Shown here in pieces: positions 52,366-61,133 of a stretch of 64,000 bases of DNA; the first letter of the stretch is position 1, and each line of letters starts with the position of its first letter. The stretch spans positions 310,001 to 374,000 of the forward strand of contig NZ_BQIP01000001.1 of assembly GCF_021602585.1 (NCBI RefSeq). Reading direction: 5' to 3'. The position numbers and the translations under genes are program-made. Origin of the DNA: Pseudomonas faucium (GTDB lineage Bacteria > Pseudomonadota > Gammaproteobacteria > Pseudomonadales > Pseudomonadaceae). The notes under the pieces are model-generated. The model was not told the DNA's origin and ran no database searches. It was given only the letters and a program-made list of their open reading frames with translations.

Positions 52366-53724
52366 TCAGCGCTGGGTGACCCGGGCTACGATGGCCTCAG
52401 GGTTCATATCGCGCTCGCTGAGCGGCTTATCGATGAACTTGTAACCACCCTTGAGTGCATCATTGAGCAATGCGTACATACCTTTGTTGAAGTCGTAAAC
52501 GACGTTCTTCACGTTGTACGGAATGTTCTTGTCGTAGATCTGCACGCCACTGAGAAAGATCGAGCGATACAGGGCGCCGCTCTTGTCCCAGGCGTCATAC
52601 AGGCCAACACCGAAGGTGTCTTCATCCAGGTAGTACGTGCGCTTGCTGTAAACGTGACGCATACCAGGCTTCAACGTGGCCTCTACGACCCAAACCCGAT
52701 GCAGTTCCCAACGCTCGTTCGCCGGGTTGGCGTGGTGCGGCATGAACTGATCTTCCTGCTTGGTACCGAAGTAGAACTTGTAGGCGTTGTACGGGATGTA
52801 CATCTCTTTTTTGCCGACTAGCTTGTAGTCGAACCGGTCCTGGCTGCCGGAGAACATTTGCAGCTCATCGAACAGTGTCACACCGCCCTGGCTGGCCACC
52901 GGAGTGTCGAAGGCGAACTCTGGCGCCAGCTTGACCCGCCGCTGCCCCGGGGAGTAGCTGAAGGAACGACGAGCCTTGGCCAGTGGGTCGAGGAAGTCGG
53001 TCAGCACCACCACTTCTCCCGAACGACGCGCTGGATAGTCGTTGCGCGAGAACACTCGGGCATACATCAATGCATCACGATCGGGCTGGGCCACCTGGTA
53101 GTATGGCGTTTCTTCGAACGTCGCCTGCTCCGCAGTTTTAGTGATCGAGCCATTGGCATCGATCACCCAACTGTTGGAAGACGAGGTGGTGGAATAACCG
53201 GTGCCGATCTTGTAACGCACCTGCTGGTTCCACATAACTTCGTTGCCGGTCTTCGGAATAGGGAACGGCAAGCCGCCACGGCAAGACGGATCGACGGCGA
53301 GACCGTCTTTCTGGATCTGGCAACTGGTGGCATTGCGTACAGTGGCGTCGAGTACAGCCTGCGGATAGGCGGCAGTACGGTGGCTTGGATAAATGTCGAT
53401 GTAATAGGTCGGGTATTTCTTGATCAGGGTTTTCTGCCCTTCACTGAGCTTGTCCGCATATTGATCGACATTTTTGGCATCGATACGAAACAACGGCTTT
53501 TCATCCTTGAACGGGTCAACCCAAAAACCGCTGTCAGGCACGAAACCGGCCGGAGCTTTGGTCAGGCCTCCGTCATAGGCCGGGATGCTGCCATCGGCGT
53601 TGCCCGCCTTGATCGCACCGAACGGGGTCAGGGTTTTACCAAGGTCGGAGACATCAGCGCCCGCAGCCAGCGTGTAGGTCGCCATGCTCATCAGGGCAAT
53701 GGATAAGGCAAGTTGTCGTTTCAT
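52366..53724 (-). CDS. DUF1329 outer-membrane/periplasmic protein (LolB-like)
   Basis: 452 residues from ATG 53724 (GGAG upstream; the GTG two codons earlier is too close). Signal peptide at residues 1-22 (LALSIALMSMATYTLAAG). Typical DUF1329 features: LGKTLTPFGAIKAGNADGSI, PAYDGGLTKAP, and the C-terminal RDMNPEAIVARVTQR. DUF1329 proteins have a LolB-like fold that could carry a hydrophobic molecule between membranes. Always paired with DUF1302 in such operons; 30 bp separates them here. Confidence 0.9.
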   Translation of the reverse strand: MKRQLALSIALMSMATYTLAAGADVSDLGKTLTPFGAIKAGNADGSIPAYDGGLTKAPAGFVPDSGFWVDPFKDEKPLFRIDAKNVDQYADKLSEGQKTLIKKYPTYYIDIYPSHRTAAYPQAVLDATVRNATSCQIQKDGLAVDPSCRGGLPFPIPKTGNEVMWNQQVRYKIGTGYSTTSSSNSWVIDANGSITKTAEQATFEETPYYQVAQPDRDALMYARVFSRNDYPARRSGEVVVLTDFLDPLAKARRSFSYSPGQRRVKLAPEFAFDTPVASQGGVTLFDELQMFSGSQDRFDYKLVGKKEMYIPYNAYKFYFGTKQEDQFMPHHANPANERWELHRVWVVEATLKPGMRHVYSKRTYYLDEDTFGVGLYDAWDKSGALYRSIFLSGVQIYDKNIPYNVKNVVYDFNKGMYALLNDALKGGYKFIDKPLSERDMNPEAIVARVTQR

Positions 53725-53754
53725 GAACACATTCTCCGATTCTTATTGGATTTG

Positions 53755-55416
53755 TCAGAAGGAGGTCTTGAAGGTAAATGCCAACCAGCCACGGTCGGTG
53801 CCGCCGACGTTGCCATTGCCGGCGACGGTACCATTGGCCAGGTGTTTGGAACGAGCATCTGTATCTGCGTAACGCAGGCCGAACTCATACAGTTGGGCAT
53901 AGGTGAGTTTGACGCCGACAGAGTACGACAGCGCACCTTCGTTACCGCCACCGGCCGTCGGTGCGTTACCGTGCAGACCGTAATTGACCGTCAGCGGAAC
54001 GTCCATATCCCAAGATGGGAGAATTGAAATGTACTGCGGGGTGTAGTTGACCGCGACAGCGTAGTAGTTTCTGGACGAGCAACTATCGGACTCATCTCCA
54101 GAACCGGGAATGGTTGGTGTTCTGCCATTAACGCAGCCGCTTTCCCCAACGCCTTTGTAAAGCTCTTCGTGCTCGGTTACGCGTTCCAGATGGCTGTATG
54201 CGAACTCACCAACCAGCGTCGCGTTGTTCGAAATGAAGTTACGCGGCACACCGTACACCGCGTTGGCGATAAAGTGGATCGTGTCGCCACGAGGCCCCTC
54301 GTCATCCAGGGCACTCACACCTGTAGCGTTCAAGGCGCCGTTCATGCGATAGGACACCTCCGAACCCACCGCCACAGTACCGAACATTCGAGAGAAGCTC
54401 AGGCCCGCCAGCTTCACACCGCGTGGGTAGACCACTCGATAAGAGCCCGATGCCGCTTTGACCTGCGGCGCCAACCAAGGCTGGTAGTCGTCGAACTGAC
54501 GGTAGTAGGCGCCGAAGGTCGACTCGATTTCTTCGACATTGAGCTTGCCCATCACCCCCCAGTTCTTGCCATCACGCCCGAACTTGGAATCCTGACGCTG
54601 CAGGGTCGCGCCGTTGGGAGCAAGCGGCAGTTGGTCAGGACCTTCAAACAGCGGGTCCGCCGCACCGAAATAGGTGCCACCGTAAGGAATGCGGGTCGGC
54701 TCCCATTCATAGAAGTACTGGGCAGCCAGGGACAAGTTGTCAGTGACCTGGGCCTTGGCCGACAGTTGACCGACCGGCAGGAACACTTCCTTGGTTTCGA
54801 TGCCCGGGCTGGTGGAGGCCTTCACGCCATCACTGGGTGCCTGGGAGTAGGACACGGCGTGTGCGCCGAACAGCAGGCTCTCACCCCAATAGTTGGTATG
54901 ACGACCGGCCTTCACGTTGACCGGCACGTCACCGATGTTGAAGTTGCGCCAGAGAAACGCATCGAGAATTTCGCCCGATGGGCCATGCATGTAGCGGTCC
55001 ACTTCATCGCTGTATTTGTTGTTGTGATAGCTGGTCGCAAAGCCTGGGACATTGCTGCGAACGTCGTCGTCAGCGTATGCCTGGTCAAACCAGCCAGCCG
55101 CACTGAGTCGCGCCCCCCAGTCGTTCAGATAGGAAAAATCGAATTCTGTTAACACATCGAGGCGATTTGTCACAATATCGTTTTTATCGAACTTCCCATC
55201 CGATTCGTCGAAGTTCGGCGTTTTCATGATGTGACTGTCTTGACTATCCGTCCGCATGCCCAGGTTGTAGCGGATCGTATTGTCCCAACGCACGCGGTAG
55301 TCGGGGTTCGGCATGTCGAACGAGGCTGCCATCAAGCCTTGCGCACTGCCAACCATCAGCAGTGTGAGCGCACCTTGAGTCAGAACCCGCCGACCCTGAT
55401 TGGTCTTCTTTTTCAT
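53755..55416 (-). CDS. DUF1302 outer-membrane beta-barrel protein
   Basis: 553 residues from ATG 55416 (AAAGGG upstream; longer frame adds 43 unlikely residues). Signal peptide within residues 1-31 (LTQGALTLLMVGSAQGLMA). The rest alternates amphipathic strands and loops as in outer-membrane barrels and ends in Phe (LAFTFKTSF), the usual C-terminal signature. Probable channel for hydrophobic substrate entry, first gene of the envelope operon. An operator-like palindrome lies 276 bp upstream, though it is nearer the divergent SDR. Confidence 0.9.
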   Translation of the reverse strand: MKKKTNQGRRVLTQGALTLLMVGSAQGLMAASFDMPNPDYRVRWDNTIRYNLGMRTDSQDSHIMKTPNFDESDGKFDKNDIVTNRLDVLTEFDFSYLNDWGARLSAAGWFDQAYADDDVRSNVPGFATSYHNNKYSDEVDRYMHGPSGEILDAFLWRNFNIGDVPVNVKAGRHTNYWGESLLFGAHAVSYSQAPSDGVKASTSPGIETKEVFLPVGQLSAKAQVTDNLSLAAQYFYEWEPTRIPYGGTYFGAADPLFEGPDQLPLAPNGATLQRQDSKFGRDGKNWGVMGKLNVEEIESTFGAYYRQFDDYQPWLAPQVKAASGSYRVVYPRGVKLAGLSFSRMFGTVAVGSEVSYRMNGALNATGVSALDDEGPRGDTIHFIANAVYGVPRNFISNNATLVGEFAYSHLERVTEHEELYKGVGESGCVNGRTPTIPGSGDESDSCSSRNYYAVAVNYTPQYISILPSWDMDVPLTVNYGLHGNAPTAGGGNEGALSYSVGVKLTYAQLYEFGLRYADTDARSKHLANGTVAGNGNVGGTDRGWLAFTFKTSF

Positions 55417-55691
55417 ACACACTACCCTTTTATTTTTATTTTCAGTCGTTAAGTGCACACAAACATCCAATTCAGCAATCTGCAACGTCCCGCAAGATCG
55501 CCGCAAAAACCTCCAAAACCCCCGCTCATGAGGCCTGACACGCATCCAGGACCACCTTCCTCTTCAGCTGAAATCTACCCTAGCGGATCATCAAGCAAAA
55601 TTCCACATAAAGATTCACATTCTGTATGCAGAATTTTATCCTCAGAATTGTGCCCTTCAGGTTCAATCAGAGGAAATGGCAGGCCCAATAC

Positions 55692-55716
55692 TGCACACAT
55701 AACCCATAATTGTTCA
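55692..55716. promoter_or_regulatory. 25-bp operator-like palindrome (site 9)
   Basis: TGCACA-N13-TGTTCA in the 420-bp divergent gap between the DUF1302 operon and the SDR at 55837. The rest of the gap is AT-rich with no gene visible. Confidence 0.6.
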
Positions 55717-55836
55717 AATAAACTTTGACGATTTTCTCCATTCGGCATTCAATAGCCCCGGCATACCCCCGAATTACGTGGCGTTCGGCAGCCGGCATGA
55801 GCTACGAATCCCTGGAAAAAAACAAAAGGAGCCATC

Positions 55837-56682
55837 ATGAACATTGATTTGAGCGCCAAACGCGTCATCGTCACGGGCGCTTCCCGGGGCATCGGTTTAG
55901 CCATTGCCAAGGCGTTCGCCGCTGAAGGAGCACGGGTAGCGATCTGCGCCCGCAGCGAGATAGCGGTCCGCGAAGCCGGGGAGTTGCTTGCAGAACACGC
56001 CCAGGCAGTGATTGCCCGGGTTGTGGACGTAACCGACACCGAAGGCGTCAAGGCGTTTGTGGCAGAAGTGGCCAGCAGTTGGGGCGGTGTTGATGTTCTG
56101 GTGAACAACGCCGGCCAGGGTCGTAGCGGCAATATCGATACCCTGACCCCGGAAGCCATTCTCGAACACGCGAACATCCTGCAGATGGGGCATTTCCGCT
56201 TCGTTCAGGCCGTGGTGCCGTACATGCGTGAACAACGCTGGGGGCGAATCATCGAAATCAATGCCCTGGCCGGGGCCATTCCTACGCCTGATGGCATTCC
56301 TTCAGTCATCAACCGTGCATCCTGCATCGCCCTCTCCCGTTCGTTAGGTATGTCTCTGCCCAAGGACAACATATTGGTCAACAGCCTGAACATGGGCTGG
56401 ATCGATACCGGTCAGTGGGATCGCCACTACAAGGAAATGGGGCCAGGGGTCAGCCGCGAGGAGTTTGACGCCATGGTGATGAAGGTCGTACCACTGGGAC
56501 GCTATGGCAAACCTGAAGACGTCGCCGGCATGGCGCTTTTCCTCGCCAGCGAATACGCCTGTTTCATCAGCGCGGCCTCGATCGATATCGCTGGCGGCAT
56601 GGGTGGGCAGATAGCCTATTTCCCGACTCTCAAACGCGATTTTGCCGCTGCCATTGCGGCACGCAATTCGGCGAGCGAATAA
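55837..56682 (+). CDS. SDR-family protein lacking the catalytic Tyr and Lys
   Basis: 281 residues. The NAD(P) motif is intact (TGASRGIGLAIAKAFAAEG) and so is LVNNAG, but the catalytic region reads INALAGAIP then PSVINRASCIALSRSL: Ser is absent, Tyr of YxxxK is replaced and Lys is Arg. The rest of the fold is conserved, ending ISAASIDIAGGMGG. It may act as a non-classical SDR, a binding protein, or a lyase/isomerase. AAAGGAG precedes the ATG. Operator site 9 lies 121 bp upstream. Confidence 0.8.
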   Translation: MNIDLSAKRVIVTGASRGIGLAIAKAFAAEGARVAICARSEIAVREAGELLAEHAQAVIARVVDVTDTEGVKAFVAEVASSWGGVDVLVNNAGQGRSGNIDTLTPEAILEHANILQMGHFRFVQAVVPYMREQRWGRIIEINALAGAIPTPDGIPSVINRASCIALSRSLGMSLPKDNILVNSLNMGWIDTGQWDRHYKEMGPGVSREEFDAMVMKVVPLGRYGKPEDVAGMALFLASEYACFISAASIDIAGGMGGQIAYFPTLKRDFAAAIAARNSASE

Positions 56683-56773
56683 CCCGATTGCCCTTTCTGA
56701 AACTCTCGGACAGCCAGGCAACTGGCTGATGGTCCCGGTGCGCCCGGCGCATCTCTCACGTCGGCGCACTGCA

Positions 56774-57688
56774 ATGAACTTGTTGCTCCCTATTCTTGCC
56801 ACACTGATCTGGGCTGCCAGTACGGTGGTCAATCGCCTGTCGGTGGGGGTTATCGATCCGGCGGCGATTTCCTTTTATCGCTGGTTGACCGCCCTGTTGG
56901 TATTGTCACCGGTGGTATTGCCCAGGGTTTGGCGCTTGCGCCGGCAGATTCGTCCCCATCTACCAAAGCTGCTGTTGCTGGGTCTGCTTGGCATGTCGCT
57001 CTACCAGTCATTGGCCTATTTTGCCGCGCATACCGTTACCGCTACGTCCATGGGACTGATTCTGGCAACCATGCCCCTGCTCACCGTGCTGCTGGCTTTT
57101 CCGGTACTCAATACCCGTCCGACAGCGTCATTGCTGATCGGCGCCCTGATTTCGTTTGCCGGTTTGGCCTGGTTACTGGCAGCCGGAAACCTGCCGTCGC
57201 TTTGGCAGCATGGTGTAGGCCAGGGTGAACTCATGATGCTGCTGGCGTCGCTGTCCTACTCCCTGTACTGCGTGCTGGTGAAACGCTGGCAAATCTCCCT
57301 GCCGACCTGGGAAAGCCTCTATGTGCAGATCCTCTGCGGCACGCTGTTACTGATTCCACCTTTTGTGCTGGCGCCCTCGATAGCCCTGACGGCCGAGAAC
57401 ATCCCGCTGGTACTGTTCGCCGGCCTGTTCGCTTCGGCACTTGCGCCTGGCCTGTGGATGCGAGGCCTGCAAAACCTGGGAGCAGAAAAAACCGCAGTGT
57501 TGATGAATCTGGTCCCCCTGTTCACCGCGATTCTAGCCATCAGCCTGCTTGGGGAAACGTTGCATCTGTATCACGCAGTGGGAGGTGGATTGATCCTGCT
57601 GGGGATCGTATTGGCACAGTGGAAGCCCGCGCGGGAAAAAACCCGCGCAGTCACTCAGGCGATCAGCAAAGCATCGCGCAATGTCTGA
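56774..57688 (+). CDS. EamA/DMT-family permease
   Basis: 304 residues from ATG 56774; an earlier in-frame start would overlap the SDR. Ten predicted helices in two EamA repeats: LPILATLIWAASTVVNRLSV begins the first, GELMMLLASLSYSLYCVLV the second. Family members export metabolites such as amino acids or unknown small molecules. It overlaps the end of the convergent phosphatase gene by 34 bp, tail to tail. Link to the pathway is not shown. Confidence 0.85.
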   Translation: MNLLLPILATLIWAASTVVNRLSVGVIDPAAISFYRWLTALLVLSPVVLPRVWRLRRQIRPHLPKLLLLGLLGMSLYQSLAYFAAHTVTATSMGLILATMPLLTVLLAFPVLNTRPTASLLIGALISFAGLAWLLAAGNLPSLWQHGVGQGELMMLLASLSYSLYCVLVKRWQISLPTWESLYVQILCGTLLLIPPFVLAPSIALTAENIPLVLFAGLFASALAPGLWMRGLQNLGAEKTAVLMNLVPLFTAILAISLLGETLHLYHAVGGGLILLGIVLAQWKPAREKTRAVTQAISKASRNV

Positions 57689-58440
57689 AAATCGGCGGTA
57701 CTCAAGCCGCTGAAGCTTTGTAGGTAGCGGTCCAGGCCGCCATATTCGGATTCGATGACCCTATAAGCAGCATTTAAATACTCAGGTCGGGCATCCAATA
57801 CTGCGTCCAATGCCGCTTCACTGACCGACCGACCTGCCATCCGGCTCACTGCGTGGCTGATCGCTTCCTGGCGTGCTGCACTCAACTGACTGAAGCGCCG
57901 CGCCGAGCACAAGTAGTCATCCATGATGCATTCAGGCGCCACACCAAGGGCATGTAGCAGCAGCATGACCACTACACCCGTGCGGTCCTTGCCTGCCGTG
58001 CAATGAATCAGCACAGAGCCTTTGTTTTCGGTGAAAAGTTTGAACAATGTCGGCAGCAGGGGCGCCAGCAAGCCCGGCAGTTGCCGATAGACCGCCAGCA
58101 TCATGTCCTGCGCGTCTTGTGCCTGAGGGGTGTCTGTCAGCATCGCAGCAACACGCGGATTGGCACGTGCATCACCGAGGACCTCCAGGTGAAGATGCTT
58201 GATTGCAGCGTCAGGCACTCGATTGGGGTAACGATCTCGCTCGCCGGCGCTGCGTAAATCGCAGACGGTCCGTAATCCCAGACGTTGAAGCGTCTGCCAG
58301 TCTTCATCAGTCAAACTGTGCAACTGGTCTGCACGCAATAGAGCATCGCTGCCAATGCGTCGCCCGCAGCGGGCGACCATGCCTTTGAGGCTGCGAAAAT
58401 TGTCCGCGCCCTGTAATCGCAATGTTTCCTGATGAAGCAA
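57655..58440 (-). CDS. Tyrosine phosphatase-like protein (Y_phosphatase3/MptpB type)
   Basis: About 261 residues if it starts at TTG 58440, which has GGAGGA six bases upstream inside the end of the kinase gene; the frame is open further but overlaps that gene. The phosphatase P-loop HCTAGKDRTG (Cys ~147, Arg ~153) is intact, and the N-terminal NFRSLKG and VCDLRSAGERDRYPN fit the family. Such enzymes act on phosphotyrosine, phosphoinositides or small phosphate esters. Translational coupling to an APH kinase suggests opposing action on one substrate. Confidence 0.82.
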   Translation of the reverse strand: MLHQETLRLQGADNFRSLKGMVARCGRRIGSDALLRADQLHSLTDEDWQTLQRLGLRTVCDLRSAGERDRYPNRVPDAAIKHLHLEVLGDARANPRVAAMLTDTPQAQDAQDMMLAVYRQLPGLLAPLLPTLFKLFTENKGSVLIHCTAGKDRTGVVVMLLLHALGVAPECIMDDYLCSARRFSQLSAARQEAISHAVSRMAGRSVSEAALDAVLDARPEYLNAAYRVIESEYGGLDRYLQSFSGLSTADFQTLRDALLIA

Positions 58441-58442
58441 GC

Positions 58443-59642
58443 TCAATCCTCCAATAAATGTTGATAGGCTGGCGTCAACGGCCGCGCGCCCTGCCCCAGT
58501 ATCGGCGTTCGACGTGGTTTGCGGCGATGAGTCAGCAAACGCACGGTGTCGAAATCCTCGGCGGCGGCAAAAAAGCGCTCCACCATTGGCAAACCCGATT
58601 GCCCCCAATCATCCATGTTCGACAGCCACGTTTGCATGCCCCAGACCGGCCATCGGCGTATTTGCTCCCAAGCGGCATCTTGATCAAGCACACCCTCGGC
58701 CCCGAGACTGAGCAACTTCTCCCGGTATACCCGAAGCAGACGCTGAGCGTCAGCCTCGCGTTCCGACACTGTCAATGCGCCGATCATGAAATAGGCGACA
58801 TCCCGCCATGGCCGACCGCGGCGAGCCAGCTGCCAGTCCAGCCAGATACGCTGACCATTGCTGCGCAGAAAACTGTTGCCCTGATGCGAATCGCCATGGA
58901 TGACACAACCGGGCGAAGTCTGCTCCCGTTCAAAGGCCGCCAATTCATCGAAGGCATGGCTGAACAGTTCCGGTGTCTCGTACATCCACGCCGGCAGCAC
59001 ACGCCGGTAGTCCGGTTTGCGCAGATTGACCTTGATGTAGTTGTACATGCGCAGCAAGCCGTCACAGTCCACCGCGTTGGCCATCGACACCGGTAACCAG
59101 TCCTGCGCCTGCAAACTCGAATGACCCCAGGAGGCGCCGTGAAGGGAGGCCAGCGATTCCAGCCCTCGAGCGACACCGTCCACTCCCAGATGATCGGTAC
59201 TGTGACCGAATTGTCCGGCCGCCAGCCCAAGGTCCTCCATCATCACCACACCTCGGCCACCCCCATCGGCGTCCCAGTCAGTGAAATAAGTGGCCGGCAA
59301 AGGGGCGTCGGACCAACCGTGCGCCAAACAATAGAAACGTGATTCGAGCTCGCAGATATCACCGCTTTCGAACCCCTCGGACCAATTCGACTTCAGGCAA
59401 ACATGCTCGGGAATTCCCGCGCGCTGTCCGACTTCGTTCAATTCGAGTCTGACGCGGTATTTGGTGGTATGCCCATTACGCACCTCCACCGCAGACAGCG
59501 TCAGCACTTCTATGCCCGGGTAGCGCGGCTGCAATAGCCGCGTAAGCCACGCTGCTGAGACCTCGTCAAGGTTCCGAGGCAGACGGCCGTCACGCTGCGG
59601 ATAAGGCCGCCCGGCCGGTACGTTCGGCAGGCCGCCCGTCAC
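58443..59642 (-). CDS. APH-family phosphotransferase (kinase)
   Basis: 399 residues starting at GTG 59642, which overlaps the stop of the amidohydrolase gene. The aminoglycoside-phosphotransferase fold shows HGDSHQGNSF (His249, Asp251, Asn256) and the metal-binding IWLDWQLARRG (Asp269). The N-terminal lobe has the VCLKSNWSEG lysine. In catabolic clusters such APH/ecdysteroid-kinase-like proteins phosphorylate small molecules, including hydroxylated polycyclic lipids in some organisms. The partner phosphatase follows immediately. Substrate unknown; antibiotic resistance is unlikely given the context. Confidence 0.82.
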   Translation of the reverse strand: MTGGLPNVPAGRPYPQRDGRLPRNLDEVSAAWLTRLLQPRYPGIEVLTLSAVEVRNGHTTKYRVRLELNEVGQRAGIPEHVCLKSNWSEGFESGDICELESRFYCLAHGWSDAPLPATYFTDWDADGGGRGVVMMEDLGLAAGQFGHSTDHLGVDGVARGLESLASLHGASWGHSSLQAQDWLPVSMANAVDCDGLLRMYNYIKVNLRKPDYRRVLPAWMYETPELFSHAFDELAAFEREQTSPGCVIHGDSHQGNSFLRSNGQRIWLDWQLARRGRPWRDVAYFMIGALTVSEREADAQRLLRVYREKLLSLGAEGVLDQDAAWEQIRRWPVWGMQTWLSNMDDWGQSGLPMVERFFAAAEDFDTVRLLTHRRKPRRTPILGQGARPLTPAYQHLLED

Positions 59643-60676
59643 GGCGTCAGCACCCGATTGGCGCTGGCCGGCACGCTCAACTTGAGCAACTCAATAGCGT
59701 TGCCGCTGCGAATCCGCTCGCGGTCATGGGTGGACAGGCCCAGTCCTTCCGTCAGATCTCCATGGTCGTAGGCCCCACCGAAATTGGTTCCGTACAGCAG
59801 GCGATCTGCCCCGACCACCTCCGCCACACCGCGGCGCAGTCCAGGGGCATGCACATCGAGGTCGAAATAGAAGTTCTGCATGTATTCCAGCAGTGGTCGT
59901 TTGTTTCGTGAGTCCGGTGCCATGGCCCGGTTGAGTTCACTCAAACGCCCCAGTTGGAAAACCGCCATGCCACCGGCATGGGTGATGTAGGTCTTCAGGG
60001 TCGGGAAAACGTCCAGGGCGCCGCCGCAGATCAGGTACCAGAAGAACAGGGTTTCATCGACGCAATCCCCCACGATCGAGGTGGTTTCAAACTTGTCGTC
60101 GGTGTGTTTTTCACCCCAGTAAATCGACTGGTTGAAGCCGTGCACCATGATCGGCACATCGAGTTGCGTGAGCGTTTCCCAGACAGGGAACAAGCGCTCG
60201 TCGTGAGCTTCCAGACCATTGAAGTTTGCCCCACCCACACACACACCCTTGGCGCCAAGTTGGGTCACGGCACGTTCGATTTCCCTGGCGGCATTCTGAG
60301 GGTCCGCCAGGTTGGCGTGGCACCAGAAGTCGAAGTGATCCGGATCAGCACGGCAGAACGCCGACAACTCCTCATTGCAGATGCGTGCATATTCATTGGC
60401 GAAATCACCTGCCCAATACATGAAGCAGTGCGACGGCGTGGACATGACCAGTTTATCCACGCCTCGCTCTGCCATCAGTTTGCGCCGGCTGGCATGGCTC
60501 ATGCGCGCCAGGATGTTGGCCTGCGCTTCAGCATCCGTCGCGGCCTTGGCCGGTTGTTTGGTCCCGAGGGAAAAGTGCCCCACGGTCAACCCCTGCACCT
60601 TCATGAAGGGCCCCCAGAACTCGTGGCGGTTCAGCATGCCTTCCGTCAGCAGATGGGCGTGGACATCGATCAGCAT
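59639..60676 (-). CDS. ACMSD-like amidohydrolase, paralogue of ditL
   Basis: 345 residues. Starts MLIDVHAHLL (metal His6, His8); shares with DitL GAKGVCVGGANFNGLE, MVHGFNQSIYWG, ITHAGG and YGTNFGG. The metal Asp position again holds Asn, as in DitL, and both share a PSHC(F/Y)MYW segment. A decarboxylase or hydrolase for a ring-cleaved acid is likely. It heads an operon with the APH kinase and phosphatase; operator site 10 lies 92 bp upstream. Confidence 0.85.
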   Translation of the reverse strand: MLIDVHAHLLTEGMLNRHEFWGPFMKVQGLTVGHFSLGTKQPAKAATDAEAQANILARMSHASRRKLMAERGVDKLVMSTPSHCFMYWAGDFANEYARICNEELSAFCRADPDHFDFWCHANLADPQNAAREIERAVTQLGAKGVCVGGANFNGLEAHDERLFPVWETLTQLDVPIMVHGFNQSIYWGEKHTDDKFETTSIVGDCVDETLFFWYLICGGALDVFPTLKTYITHAGGMAVFQLGRLSELNRAMAPDSRNKRPLLEYMQNFYFDLDVHAPGLRRGVAEVVGADRLLYGTNFGGAYDHGDLTEGLGLSTHDRERIRSGNAIELLKLSVPASANRVLTP

Positions 60677-60767
60677 GGCGTTCTCCTTGTTGTATTAGCC
60701 AGCGCAGCGAATCACCGTTGGGCAGATGATTGGCTCGAATTGAGGTCTGAGTTGCTCGCTACCAATA

Positions 60768-60792
60768 TAAACACATTTTTGATATCTGTTCA
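60768..60792. promoter_or_regulatory. 25-bp operator-like palindrome (site 10)
   Basis: TAAACA-N13-TGTTCA, 92 bp upstream of the amidohydrolase at 60676. Half-sites identical to site 1. Confidence 0.65.
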
Positions 60793-60888
60793 TTTATTTG
60801 GCAATGGAAAGTGGAATTTCAAAGATGTGAAAACCACGCGGTTGGCAAAAATGGGCAAACAAAAAGCAAGCTGGTGGGGCGCTAGGAA

Positions 60889-61128
60889 ATGTACATGCCG
60901 TGGATACGCCGTCGTCAGGTAAGTGAGCACTATCGAAAGCAGAGCCTTTATCAGGTCGAACACATGCGTGGTGAGGCCGCCGTGCGCTGCTTTGTCGGAG
61001 CGCTGATAGATCTGTGGCTGTGGTGGGTGCGCCATGACTACCCGAACTTGGTGCAGGAAATGACCGAGACCTTCGATAGCTTGATGAACAACGGGACCTG
61101 GCCGCCGGCCTGCGGCGATCGGGAATAG
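60889..61128 (+). pseudogene. TetR-family C-terminal remnant (tentative)
   Basis: A 79-codon plus frame whose second half, RCFVGALIDLWLWWVRHDYP followed by NLVQEMTETFDSLM, looks like the last two helices of TetR regulators. No helix-turn-helix sequence precedes it; the upstream DNA back to the amidohydrolase is AT-rich and holds operator site 10. It probably is what remains of a regulator once divergent from the amidohydrolase operon. The resemblance is short, so confidence is limited. Confidence 0.4.
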
Positions 61129-61133
61129 CCGCG

